DNA of 36,307 nt from Lachnospiraceae bacterium. GTDB lineage: Bacteria > Bacillota > Clostridia > Lachnospirales > Lachnospiraceae. The translations under genes and the position numbers were made by a program. Shown here in pieces: positions 16,508 through 23,301 of the stretch (positions are counted from its first letter, which is position 1; every line of letters begins with the position of its first letter). The stretch lies in assembly GCA_017558205.1 (NCBI GenBank), contig JAFYWD010000095.1, forward strand, positions 1-36,307. The letters are read 5' to 3'. The notes beneath the pieces are model-generated. The model had not been told where the DNA came from and did no database searches. It saw only the letters and a list, made by a program, of their open reading frames with translations.

Positions 16508-16702
16508 TTGAACAAGGAATTTGAACGCTGCTGCACATTCCTGGCCGAGATGATGGAGAAATACGGAGCATTGGTTTTGCGAGACATCGCCGTAGAGATT
16601 CAGTATGAACTGGAAACTTGGTGTGATGATGCAGAGGGAAAAAGACTTCGGTATGAGGCTTATGCAAGAAGATTTATGAAGCGGTTTGAGAAGGCGGCAT
16701 AA
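16508..16702 (+). CDS. Small charged helical protein of the island (unknown)
   Basis: A 64-residue helical protein (LNKEFERCCTFLAEMMEKYG and on, ending RRFMKRFEKAA). I do not recognise a family. A TTG start at 16508 is preferred because AAGGAGGG sits 6-7 bases upstream. An in-frame ATG 30 bases earlier lacks such a site. It lies directly after the phased palindromes, so a role in replication, partition or transfer control is possible but unproven. Confidence 0.55.
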   Translation: MNKEFERCCTFLAEMMEKYGALVLRDIAVEIQYELETWCDDAEGKRLRYEAYARRFMKRFEKAA

Positions 16703-16859
16703 GGATTACCGGCATCCTGCGAGAGTGGGATGTATACATATGATAGAGCGTTCAAAATAGTAGGATTGAAAGTGTTATTTCACATATTGAGTATAATAAT
16801 AGATTTGTAGTAAGCTTCGGTAAATTTTTTGCTGAGGTTTATTTTTTTGCAACAAGTTG

Positions 16860-16888
16860 TTGACCGTGTGAATGATTGGATATATAAT
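16860..16888 (+). promoter_or_regulatory. Strong sigma-A promoter for the first mini-HTH gene
   Basis: TTGACC (16860-16865), a 17-base spacer, TATAAT (16883-16888). Right after the -10 is the 17-bp odd palindrome TTTATGCAATGCATAAA, which would block transcription when bound. Confidence 0.75.
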
Positions 16889-16891
16889 AAA

Positions 16892-16908
16892 TTTATGCAA
16901 TGCATAAA
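16892..16908. promoter_or_regulatory. Palindromic operator for the mini-HTH regulator
   Basis: TTTATGCAATGCATAAA has 8-bp arms around one central base. It lies between the -10 box and the ribosome site. The core GCAATGC recurs twice at the second mini-HTH gene (20703-20748). Confidence 0.6.
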
Positions 16909-16919
16909 GAGGTGAACTT

Positions 16920-17147
16920 ATGGAAGCAAGAGACGAATTAAGAAAATTAAGAGAAAGTACCGGTATGAACCGGAAAGAATTTTGTGAGTATTTTGAAATC
17001 CCATATATGACGGAAACAGATTGGGAATTAGGTAATAGAAGGGTTCCACAGTATCTTTTACGATTGATGGCATATAAGATTGAAATAGAGAAGTTGGCTA
17101 ATAAGAAAAAAGAGAGTGCTCAGGAAGATGAAGCGACTAAAGAATAA
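16920..17147 (+). CDS. Mini helix-turn-helix regulator (XRE-like), copy 1
   Basis: A 75-residue DNA-binding protein. The HTH covers about residues 10-45 (RESTGMNRKEFCEYFEIPYMTETDWELGNRRVP). It is followed by a helical segment and a charged tail. It is clearly paralogous to the protein at 20757-21011 (same RELRES, RKEF, DWE.G.RR.P.Y..RL positions). GAGGTG precedes the ATG. With its promoter-proximal palindrome it probably represses itself, and perhaps the toxin gene 52 bases downstream. Confidence 0.75.
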   Translation: MEARDELRKLRESTGMNRKEFCEYFEIPYMTETDWELGNRRVPQYLLRLMAYKIEIEKLANKKKESAQEDEATKE

Positions 17148-17163
17148 TGTATAGGTAATTGTG

Positions 17164-17176
17164 CCACAGCCTGTGG
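17164..17176. promoter_or_regulatory. Short palindrome ahead of the toxin gene
   Basis: CCACAG-C-CTGTGG, a perfect 13-bp odd palindrome in the 52-base gap between the mini-HTH gene and the PemK/MazF-like gene. It may be an operator. Confidence 0.4.
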
Positions 17177-17199
17177 TATAAATTGGAGGTATTGACAAT

Positions 17200-17733
17200 A
17201 TGACACCAGAAGAAAAAGTAATAATGACGAAAGCTCAGCGTATCAGTAGATGGAATGCGCAAAAGTTGTATTATTCTACAGGTAAACAGTATCAGAGAAA
17301 ATGGACTGTGAAGAGAGGAGAAGTTTATTTTGTGGATTTAGGGGAGAATGTCGGTAGTGAGGAAAATAAACTTCGTCCGGTTGTTGTATTACAATCGGAT
17401 GCATATAATTTCAAGTCACCGGTATTTACATGCGCTATTATTTCATCTAGTGCTTTGACGATTCCGGATATTCAAGTCTCGATTACTGGAACGTACCCAT
17501 ATAAAGATGAGAATGGTGTGAATAAATTTTTAGTCGGAAGCGTGGATTTAGGGCAGATAAAGACCGTAGGTAAGGAAAGAATAGTAAATAGTAAGGTTTG
17601 TATGCTTAAGCAGGAGATACAAGAAATAGATAGAAAACTCTTGAATGCGCTTGGTTTATCTAGTATAATTAAGTCAAAGGAAAACACCATTAAATCATTG
17701 CAAGGTAAAATAGAATATATGAAAAAGCAATAG
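17200..17733 (+). CDS. PemK/MazF-family toxin-like endoribonuclease
   Basis: A 177-residue protein. The MazF fold is at about residues 40-140: WTVKRGEVYFVDLGENVGSE, then KLRPVVVLQSDAYN and VFTCAIIS, and LVGSVDLGQIKTVGKERI. Members are mRNA-cleaving toxins. It is longer than classic MazF (about 110 residues), with a 38-residue basic N-terminal extension and a coiled C-terminus. No usual MazE antitoxin is adjacent. The upstream mini-HTH protein and the downstream RNA are the only neighbours that could neutralise it. TGGAGGT is 9 bases before the ATG. Confidence 0.8.
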   Translation: MTPEEKVIMTKAQRISRWNAQKLYYSTGKQYQRKWTVKRGEVYFVDLGENVGSEENKLRPVVVLQSDAYNFKSPVFTCAIISSSALTIPDIQVSITGTYPYKDENGVNKFLVGSVDLGQIKTVGKERIVNSKVCMLKQEIQEIDRKLLNALGLSSIIKSKENTIKSLQGKIEYMKKQ

Positions 17734-17743
17734 ATATTTTTCG

Positions 17744-17772
17744 TTGACTTTTCATATAATATAATGTAGAAT
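17744..17772 (+). promoter_or_regulatory. Promoter of the tandem-hairpin small RNA
   Basis: TTGACT (17744-17749), a 17-base spacer and TAGAAT (17767-17772). The predicted start is near 17779. It lies 10 bases after the toxin stop codon, and the transcript has no ORF before the terminator. Confidence 0.65.
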
Positions 17773-17778
17773 CTTATC

Positions 17779-17879
17779 TACAGATGTGGTCAATCTGGCG
17801 ATTGATCGGTAAAATTGATTCAGTTATGGTGGATTTGGCGATCCATCGGTAGCTCCCACTTCGGTGGGAGTTTCTTTTT
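17779..17879 (+). ncRNA. Small RNA of two 40-nt hairpin units plus terminator
   Basis: Hairpin 1: GGTCAATC-TGGC-GATTGATC (17788-17807). Hairpin 2: GGTGGATT-TGGC-GATCCATC (17828-17847). They are exactly 40 bases apart, share the loop TGGC and the 3' CGGTA, and differ in the stem by changes that keep pairing. Then CTCCCAC-TTCG-GTGGGAG and a T-run end the RNA. The region is not coding. The family is unknown; it resembles the repeat-plus-terminator plan of type III antitoxin RNAs, but no ToxN-like protein is recognised nearby. Confidence 0.65.
17853..17879 (+). terminator. Strong intrinsic terminator with a TTCG tetraloop
   Basis: CTCCCAC (17853-17859), loop TTCG, GTGGGAG (17864-17870), then TTTCTTTTT. 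It ends the tandem-hairpin RNA. Confidence 0.85.
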
Positions 17880-17881
17880 GT

Positions 17882-17966
17882 GATGGCCGTAGAGAGGCAT
17901 GGGTAATGCCCGAATCCAAATATCTCATTAGCGGGTAGGCAGTCAGAGTGATGGCTGTCTATTTTT
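17882..17966 (+). ncRNA. Second structured segment with its own terminator
   Basis: GGCAT-GGGTA-ATGCC (17896-17910) forms a hairpin, and CCCG (17909-17912) could pair with CGGG (17932-17935). AGGCAGTC (17937-17944) pairs with GGCTGTCT (17953-17960) using two wobbles, followed by ATTTTTATG. No separate promoter was found, so it may be a read-through product or a leader. Confidence 0.4.
17937..17966 (+). terminator. Intrinsic terminator of the second structured segment
   Basis: An 8-bp stem with two G-U pairs, an 8-base loop, then an A-T5 tail. It lies directly before the promoter of the next gene. Confidence 0.55.
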
Positions 17967-17969
17967 ATG

Positions 17970-17998
17970 TTGAAATACGGTTGGAACAGATATATAAT
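17970..17998 (+). promoter_or_regulatory. Promoter for the 104-aa protein and the DUF6933-like gene
   Basis: TTGAAA (17970-17975), a 17-base spacer and TATAAT (17993-17998). It is about 57 bases before the chosen start codon. Confidence 0.7.
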
Positions 17999-18054
17999 TT
18001 TGTTGGGACAATAAAACGTATGTAAGTTACGACATGGATTGGAGGATGTTTACC

Positions 18055-18369
18055 ATGGAAGTTTCAAAAAGCGATTGGAAATTATTTAGGACACGCATTG
18101 GTGATTGGCAAGAAGCGTATATGGAACGCTTGGTTAAGGGATATATGGATTTATTAGAAGGTAAAGAGAATGCTTCAGATAAATTCTGGAAGCTGGAAGA
18201 AAGAATAAAAAAGGATAAGAAACATCCGGGAGTAATGCTTGAATTAAGCAAAGGGAATATGATTTTCGATATTGTGGCATTGATTAATAGTGGAGTAGTT
18301 ACAGTTGACGATTTAGCAGATTTCAGTGATGAATTAAAGGAAAGTGTAGCATATTTTACGAATAGATAA
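18055..18369 (+). CDS. Small helical protein of the island (unknown)
   Basis: A 104-residue, mainly helical, charged protein (MEVSKSDWKLFRTRIGDWQE and on). It contains KDKKHPGVMLELSKGNMIFDIVALI and ends with DDLADFSDELKESVAYF. The start at 18055 is chosen because TGGAGG lies 8 bases before it; an in-frame ATG 21 bases upstream lacks that spacing. I do not know its function. It is followed after 13 bases by the DUF6933-like gene on the same transcript. Small proteins of this look recur in clostridial elements, from memory only. Confidence 0.6.
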   Translation: MEVSKSDWKLFRTRIGDWQEAYMERLVKGYMDLLEGKENASDKFWKLEERIKKDKKHPGVMLELSKGNMIFDIVALINSGVVTVDDLADFSDELKESVAYFTNR

Positions 18370-18382
18370 GGAGTTGATTTGT

Positions 18383-18901
18383 ATGGTGATTTACTGTTCT
18401 AAGGCATTGCAAACGGCTTTAAAACTAACAAAATCTGATATGGTTAAGCCTGAAGATTTACAACAAAATGACTTTTATTCGTGGCACGGGCATATTGCAA
18501 AAGTGGATGGAAGAAATGTAATTGTACTTATGAACGATAAAACTATGTATTGTATGTTATTTCGGAACAAATTGCCGAGAACAGCAAGTAAGTTTTCAGA
18601 ACTTGTAAAAGAAGCAATTCCATACACTTTTGAGGTTGGGAATGTTAATTTAGAAGAAATTGAAAATTATATGTCTGGGTTGGGGGATATAGTTTTTTCA
18701 GAAAAATCAGACAGGCAGATGACAGGGAATATTAGTCGTATGATTTTGGATATGTCTTATCAATGGAATTTTGCTTGGAATGATAATGAAACAATTCAGG
18801 CATATGAAGCGTGGGAGCAAAATCGTAGATTGAGGAAAATAGCTAAGGATTATATAGTTCCGTTTGAAGAAATGCTAAAAGCATTGTGTGGAATTGAATG
18901 A
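18383..18901 (+). CDS. DUF6933-like protein
   Basis: A 172-residue protein starting MVIYCSKALQTALKL. The N-terminal pattern (CSKALQTALKL, DFYSWHGHIAKVDGRNVIVLMNDKTMYCMLF) matches what I recall of the DUF6933 family, whose function is unknown. The C-terminal part is helical (YEAWEQNRRLRKIAKDYIVPF). The ATG at 18383 has AAGGAG 9 bases upstream. It is cotranscribed with the 104-aa protein and ends 18 bases before the recombinase gene. Confidence 0.65.
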   Translation: MVIYCSKALQTALKLTKSDMVKPEDLQQNDFYSWHGHIAKVDGRNVIVLMNDKTMYCMLFRNKLPRTASKFSELVKEAIPYTFEVGNVNLEEIENYMSGLGDIVFSEKSDRQMTGNISRMILDMSYQWNFAWNDNETIQAYEAWEQNRRLRKIAKDYIVPFEEMLKALCGIE

Positions 18902-18919
18902 CAGAAAGGTTGTGATCTC

Positions 18920-20668
18920 ATGAAAAAACAACTCAAATGCTACATTTACACCCGTGTATCCACCTCCGTGCAGGTAGATGGTTATAGTTTAGATGCGCAA
19001 AAGGATAAATTGCATAAATATGCTGATTACCAGGATATGATTATCGCCGGTGAATACTCCGACGAGGGCAAATCCGGTAAAAGTGTGGAAGGTAGACCAC
19101 AATTCCAACAAATGCTTCAGGACATCGAAAACGGCAAGGACAATATCGATTTTGTGCTTGTATTCAAATTATCCCGTTTTGGTCGTAACGCAGCAGATGT
19201 ATTATCATCCCTTCAGAGAATGCAGGATTTTGGGGTTAATCTTATCTGTGTGGAAGATGGTATCGATAGTTCTAAGGATGCTGGTAAACTTATGATTTCT
19301 GTTTTATCTGCGGTGGCTGAAATTGAGCGTGAGAATATATTGGTACAGACTATGGAAGGACGCAGACAGAAAGCCAGAGAAGGTAAATGGAACGGTGGTT
19401 TTGCACCTTACGGTTATCAGCTAATCAACGGTGAACTGCACATAGCCGAGGATGAAGCGGAGATTATTAGAATTATTTACGATAAGTTTGCCAATACCAC
19501 TATGGGAATTGCAGCCATTGCTACATTCCTAAACAACAGCGGATACAAGAAAAAGCTTCGGCAGAACAATACCATAGAAGGTTTCTCCACATCCTTTGTA
19601 AAAGGTGTTTTGGATAATCCGGTGTACTGTGGCAAGCTTGCTTTTGGCAGAAGAAAGAATGAGAAAATACCGGGTACAAGGAATGAGTACCACATTGTGA
19701 AGCAGGACAAGTATATGCTTAACGATGGTATCCATGAGGCAATTGTATCGGAAGAACTGTGGAATCAGGTGCATAAAAAGAGGCAGGAAACCGGTGTTGC
19801 CAATATCAAAACTCATAGCTTGGATCACGAGCATATTCTGTCTGGTATTATTAAATGCCCTATCTGCGGAAGTGGTATGTATGGAAATGTAAATCGTAAA
19901 AAGCATCCCGACGGCGGACACTACAAAGATTATTTTTACTATGCCTGCAAGCACAGAACTTTTGTAAATGGTCATAAGTGTAATTATCGTAAGCAGTGGA
20001 GCGAGGATAAAATCAATGCAGCAGTGGAAGAAGTAATTCGTAAGCTGGTGAATAATCCAAAGTTTAAAACGGAGATTCAGAAGCACATCGGTCAAAGCAT
20101 TGATACACAGGAGCTGGACAGAGAGCATACAGGCTTACAGGAGCGATTAAAGCAGGTAACCGGAGCTAAGAACAAGCTGGCAAATCAGATGGATAACTTA
20201 TCTGTATCAGACAAGCATTATGACAAGAAGTATGAGGATATGCAGGTGCGTCTGGACAAGTTCTATGACGAGATAGAAGAAATTGAAACTCTGATTGAAG
20301 AAGTGGAAACCAGACTGTATAATATTAGGCAGGAGAAAATATCCGCAAATAATGTATATCAGTTCTTATTATTCTTTGATAAGCTGTATGACAGGTTTAC
20401 GGATATTGAGAAGAAAACCTTTATGAAGAGCTTCCTTGCGGATGTGAATATTTACGAGGAAGAGCAGGCAGACGGAAGGATACTTCGTAGTCTGAAATTC
20501 CGATTCCCTGTGTTTTTCAATGGGAAAGAGATATACGAATTGGATTGGGACAACGAAAGTACCGTCGAGACGGTTTGCCTTTTGAATCGTATGAGCAACC
20601 GAAAACCGGATTCTTATGTGAATTTATCTGTTAATATGGATGAGTATAGAGAGATTACGGGCAAGTAG
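18920..20668 (+). CDS. Large serine recombinase (site-specific integrase)
   Basis: A 582-residue serine integrase that probably mediates insertion of the island. The catalytic domain is residues 1-150, with the nucleophilic Ser in YTRVSTSVQ, SRFGRN and the conserved EIERENI helix. The recombinase domain follows (about 160-290, NGGFAPYGYQ and VYCGKLAFGRR). The zinc ribbon uses CPICGSGMYG and a second Cys pair (YACKHRTFVNGHKC). A long coiled coil spans about 390-480. It is complete. Large serine recombinases act on short, unrelated att sites sharing a 2-bp crossover, so the repeats at rlmD are candidate targets. Confidence 0.95.
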   Translation: MKKQLKCYIYTRVSTSVQVDGYSLDAQKDKLHKYADYQDMIIAGEYSDEGKSGKSVEGRPQFQQMLQDIENGKDNIDFVLVFKLSRFGRNAADVLSSLQRMQDFGVNLICVEDGIDSSKDAGKLMISVLSAVAEIERENILVQTMEGRRQKAREGKWNGGFAPYGYQLINGELHIAEDEAEIIRIIYDKFANTTMGIAAIATFLNNSGYKKKLRQNNTIEGFSTSFVKGVLDNPVYCGKLAFGRRKNEKIPGTRNEYHIVKQDKYMLNDGIHEAIVSEELWNQVHKKRQETGVANIKTHSLDHEHILSGIIKCPICGSGMYGNVNRKKHPDGGHYKDYFYYACKHRTFVNGHKCNYRKQWSEDKINAAVEEVIRKLVNNPKFKTEIQKHIGQSIDTQELDREHTGLQERLKQVTGAKNKLANQMDNLSVSDKHYDKKYEDMQVRLDKFYDEIEEIETLIEEVETRLYNIRQEKISANNVYQFLLFFDKLYDRFTDIEKKTFMKSFLADVNIYEEEQADGRILRSLKFRFPVFFNGKEIYELDWDNESTVETVCLLNRMSNRKPDSYVNLSVNMDEYREITGK

Positions 20669-20702
20669 TTGCAATGAATTGATATTTAAAATAAAAGGAT
20701 GA

Positions 20703-20748
20703 CCTCGCATTGCGTTATATGTTATTATAATAAAAACGCATTGCGAGG
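20703..20748. promoter_or_regulatory. Twin operators flanking the -10 box of the second mini-HTH gene
   Basis: A perfect 14-bp inverted repeat, CCTCGCATTGCGTT (20703-20716) and AACGCATTGCGAGG (20735-20748). Each arm itself contains the palindrome CGCATTGCG. TATAAT (20726-20731) lies in the 18-base gap. Repressor on both sites would cover the promoter. The core equals that at 16892-16908. Confidence 0.7.
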
Positions 20749-20756
20749 TTTGTTGT

Positions 20757-21011
20757 ATGGAAAGAGCAAAGAGAATAAGAGAATTAAGGGAAAGTATCAG
20801 TTTGACCCGTAAAGAGTTTTCAGAGCATATAGGTATCCCTGTGAGAACTCTGGAAGATTGGGAGGCTGGTAGAAGAACTCCACCAGAGTATATTCCGAGA
20901 TTGATTTCATATCAGCTTAAGTATGAGGAACTGCTTCAAAAAGTATCTGGACAAAAAGTGAATGATGATGAAGCGGAGAGAGGAGAGAATGCACTTGAAA
21001 GATTACAATAA
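20757..21011 (+). CDS. Mini helix-turn-helix regulator (XRE-like), copy 2
   Basis: An 84-residue paralogue of the protein at 16920. The HTH is at about residues 9-44 (RELRESISLTRKEFSEHIGIPVRTLEDWEAGRRTPP), followed by YIPRLISYQLKYEELL and an acidic tail. The ATG lies 8 bases after the downstream operator arm; the leader has no strong AGGAGG, so the mRNA may be near-leaderless. The rhuM remnant overlaps its 3' end. It probably controls its own promoter through the twin CGCATTGCG sites. Confidence 0.75.
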   Translation: MERAKRIRELRESISLTRKEFSEHIGIPVRTLEDWEAGRRTPPEYIPRLISYQLKYEELLQKVSGQKVNDDEAERGENALERLQ

Positions 21012-21721
21012 TAGTGAAATTTTGATTTACCAGTCAGAAAATGGAATGACTAAGATTGATGTAAAGATAGTAGATGAAACAGTTTGGTTAACGCAAGCAC
21101 AACTATGTGAATTATATCAGACGAGTAAGTCAAATGTTAGTGAACATATAAAACATATCTTTGAAGAAGGAGAATTAGATCAAGAATCAGTTGTTCGGAA
21201 ATTCCGAACAACTGGAACAGACGGGAAAAATTACAATGTGATTCATTATAATTTAGATATGATTATTTCTCTCGGATATAGGATAAAGTCTATCATAGCT
21301 ACAAATTTTAGACGATGGGCAACAGAGCGTTTAAAGGAGTACATGATAAAAGGCTTTACAATAGATGATGAACGCCTGAAAAAACTTGGTGGAGGTAATT
21401 AGTATTGCAAAAAATTATTTAGATGAAAAAGAATTGAAAGTTTTAAACAATATTGTTTCTGGATATTTTGATTTTGCAGAAATACAGGCTATGCGCCATA
21501 ATCCGATGTATATGAGTGATTATGTGGAGCATTTGGATAATGTTCTTATAGCCACTGGTGAGAAAGTGTTAGAGGGAGCAGGCAGTATTAGTCATGCACA
21601 GGCAATGGCTAAAGCAAATGAGGAATACCAGAAATATCAGATACAAAATCTTTCTCCAGTGGAGGAAGAATATCTTTTGACAATTAAGGACATTGAAAAA
21701 CAAGCTAAATCGTGTCAATAG
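20989..21721 (+). pseudogene. rhuM-family gene broken by an internal deletion
   Basis: The first frame (20989-21402) encodes the RhuM N-terminus (TVWLTQAQLCELYQTSKSN, HIKHIFEEGEL, YNLDMIISLGYRI, FRRWATERLKEYMIKGF, DDERLKKLGG) and then stops. The second frame (from about 21391) carries the C-terminus (SIAKNYLDEKELKVLNNIVSGYFDFAE). The family has a central region of over 100 residues between these parts that is missing, and the frames do not match. The start with GAGGAG upstream overlaps the mini-HTH gene. RhuM proteins are of uncertain function, often in mobile islands. Confidence 0.8.
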
Positions 21722-22053
21722 TTGTAAGCTTATGGAGAAAAATTTGTATCTTAGCACTTAAAATGCAAATGCAAATATGTACGGATATGTTAATTCGGAA
21801 TTTACGCCTATGGAGAGTAGAAGAACTTGTGAGTAGATAGATACTTGTATCATCAAAAGCATACTCAGTGAAGTAGGAATGAAACATAAGAGTGTTTATA
21901 ACTTTTTATGGAAAAGATTAATGAGATTAAGGAAAATGCGGTTAATGTTGTAGCGTAAGGAGAAAGGGTTGGAATATCCGGAAAGTATGCATCAAGTAAA
22001 GAAACAAAAAATTGAAATGGATGGTGTATGAAGACAGATAAAAGAACATACCT

Positions 22054-22080
22054 TGAGTCCGTAGTTCTGCTGTCACGAGC
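22054..22080 (+). repeat. Putative attachment repeat, copy 1
   Basis: A 27-bp sequence identical to 22174-22200, 120 bp apart. Read in the rlmD frame it encodes ESVVLLSRA followed by a stop, which would be a natural RlmD C-terminus. Confidence 0.6.
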
Positions 22081-22173
22081 GTAAGCGAAGTGAGAGTAGA
22101 TTACGAAGGACCATGCAAGGCACGCCCAAGAAGTCGAGCTGAAAGCGATGAGTGATTGGATGCGGGCTACTGC

Positions 22174-22200
22174 TGAGTCCGTAGTTCTGCTGTCACGAGC
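22174..22200 (+). repeat. Putative attachment repeat, copy 2
   Basis: A 27-bp sequence identical to copy 1. Here the same frame runs on without a stop into the alkD-like gene. Two copies suggest a tandem or earlier insertion event. Confidence 0.6.
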
Positions 22201-22228
22201 TAAGTCTTGTAAAGGAAGTGAAAAAAAG

Positions 22229-22939
22229 ATGGAGAGAATTACACAGGAAATACAAGAGCTTTTGTTTCAATTAAGGGATGAGAAGTATCAAAAATTTCAA
22301 AGTAGCCTGATTCCTACGATAGAAAAAGAAACTATGATAGGGGTAAGAACGCCCTATTTGAAAAAGGAAGCAAAAAAGCTGGCTAAAAGAAAAGAGGCAG
22401 AGGATTTTTTAAAAAATCTTCCTCATGCTTATTTTGAAGAAAATCAGCTTCATGCTTTTCTGATTGCAGGAATTTGTGATATGGAAGAATGTTTACATCG
22501 GGTAAATGCTTTTCTTCCTTTTATTAATAACTGGGCTACCTGTGATCAGCTGAATCCTGTAATTTTTAAAAGCCATAAAGTCCGATTGTTGGCAAGCTGC
22601 AGAGAATGGCTGCAGGCGAAAGAGGAATATACAGTTAGATTCGGTATCAAAATGATGATGGATCATTTTTTAGAGGAAGAGTTTTTAAAGGAATATGCCG
22701 GGATGATAGCAGGGATTACCAGGCAGGAGTACTATATCAAAATGATGATAGCCTGGTATTTTGCTACTGCCCTGGCAAAACAGTATGAACATATTCTTCC
22801 TTATTTTGAAGAAAATAAGTTGGAACTGTGGGTTCATAATAAAGCGATTCAAAAGGCGTTAGAAAGTCATCGTATAACAGATGAAAAAAAGGAATATTTA
22901 AAAACTTTAAGAAGACAGGGGTGTCGGAAAAAAGTATGA
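22229..22939 (+). CDS. AlkD-like DNA alkylation repair protein
   Basis: A 236-residue HEAT-repeat DNA glycosylase of the AlkD family, which excises 3- and 7-alkylpurines. Typical segments are MIGVRTPYLKKEAKKLAK, NAFLPFINNWATCDQLNP, LLASCREWL and YYIKMMIAWYFATALAK. The frame is open upstream to 22148, but those residues derive from the attachment repeat, so MERITQEI at 22229 (AAAGGAAG upstream) is the likely start. Its stop overlaps the PRD gene start as ATGA, so translation is probably coupled. It may have been cotranscribed with rlmD before the island inserted. Confidence 0.88.
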   Translation: MERITQEIQELLFQLRDEKYQKFQSSLIPTIEKETMIGVRTPYLKKEAKKLAKRKEAEDFLKNLPHAYFEENQLHAFLIAGICDMEECLHRVNAFLPFINNWATCDQLNPVIFKSHKVRLLASCREWLQAKEEYTVRFGIKMMMDHFLEEEFLKEYAGMIAGITRQEYYIKMMIAWYFATALAKQYEHILPYFEENKLELWVHNKAIQKALESHRITDEKKEYLKTLRRQGCRKKV

Positions 22940-23301
22940 GAGAAGTAAAAAGGGAAGAGATAGGAAAGAAAAAGCCGGAAAATTTAATAAACGAATGTAT
23001 TTTGATGATAGAAAAGCAGCTGGGCTGTAAAATACCGGATACCCTATTATCTTGTCAGCGGTTAAGGAATCACATTCATGATATGATTCTCAGGTGTATG
23101 CAAGAAGAAAAATTAAAAATCAGTATTAACGAGGAAATTATAGAGCAATATAGACCTTCCTATAAAATAGCATGTTATCTATATGAAGAAGTGGAAAAAC
23201 AGCTACAGAAAAAACCGGATATTAAGGAAATAGGCTATCTTGCCATTCATATCCAAAGATGTATGGAAGAAATGATGGCAGAAAAGGAGGAAACAGAATG
23301 A
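22936..23301 (+). CDS. Single-PRD-domain protein
   Basis: A 121-residue protein made of one PTS-regulation domain. Both expected His positions are present (LRNHIHDMI, and YLAIHIQRCMEE) in the order of BglG/LicT-type PRDs. It has no RNA-binding CAT domain, no DNA-binding domain and only one PRD, unlike antiterminators. The start overlaps the alkD-like stop (ATGA) and its own stop overlaps the sirtuin start in the same way. It could be a sensor or partner protein, or the remnant of a larger regulator. No PTS genes are nearby. Confidence 0.7.
   Translation: MREVKREEIGKKKPENLINECILMIEKQLGCKIPDTLLSCQRLRNHIHDMILRCMQEEKLKISINEEIIEQYRPSYKIACYLYEEVEKQLQKKPDIKEIGYLAIHIQRCMEEMMAEKEETE

Larger units (their letters stand above)
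12031..22200. mobile_element. Integrated mobile island (about 10 kb) inserted at the 3' end of rlmD
   Basis: The left boundary core GTAGTTCTG-TGTC lies in rlmD at 12031-12044. Matching cores lie at 22061-22074 and 22181-22194. Between them are a large serine recombinase, orphan nucleases, a toxin, mini-HTH regulators, a broken rhuM gene and phased palindromes. Codon and base composition differ from the flanks. No relaxase, coupling protein or T4SS genes are present, so it would need help to transfer or is decayed. rlmD/rumA is a known integration site of serine-recombinase elements in Firmicutes. The exact ends are uncertain because the right core occurs twice. Confidence 0.75.
21722..22228. 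other. Degenerate intergenic region at the right end of the island
   Basis: No convincing gene. Short AT-rich reading frames occur (for example a 16-codon frame at about 21908) but lack ribosome sites. The notable content is two 27-bp exact direct repeats (22054-22080 and 22174-22200) that carry the rlmD-like core, with TCACGAGCGTAAGCGAAGTG between them. Confidence 0.5.

Noticed and set aside
17779-18901. Type III toxin-antitoxin (ToxIN/CptIN/TenpIN) with the repeats as antitoxin
   Set aside because: Repeat units with a terminator fit the plan, but the downstream proteins do not look like ToxN. Only two units exist, and a MazF-type protein lies upstream instead.
21908-21958. 16-codon ORF MEKINEIKENAVNVVA
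   Set aside because: Too short, no ribosome site, and located in degenerate DNA at the island edge.
22148-22228. N-terminal extension of the AlkD-like protein (MSDWMRATAESVVLLSRAK)
   Set aside because: The residues come from the attachment repeat shared with rlmD and are not expected in AlkD proteins; ATG 22229 is used instead.
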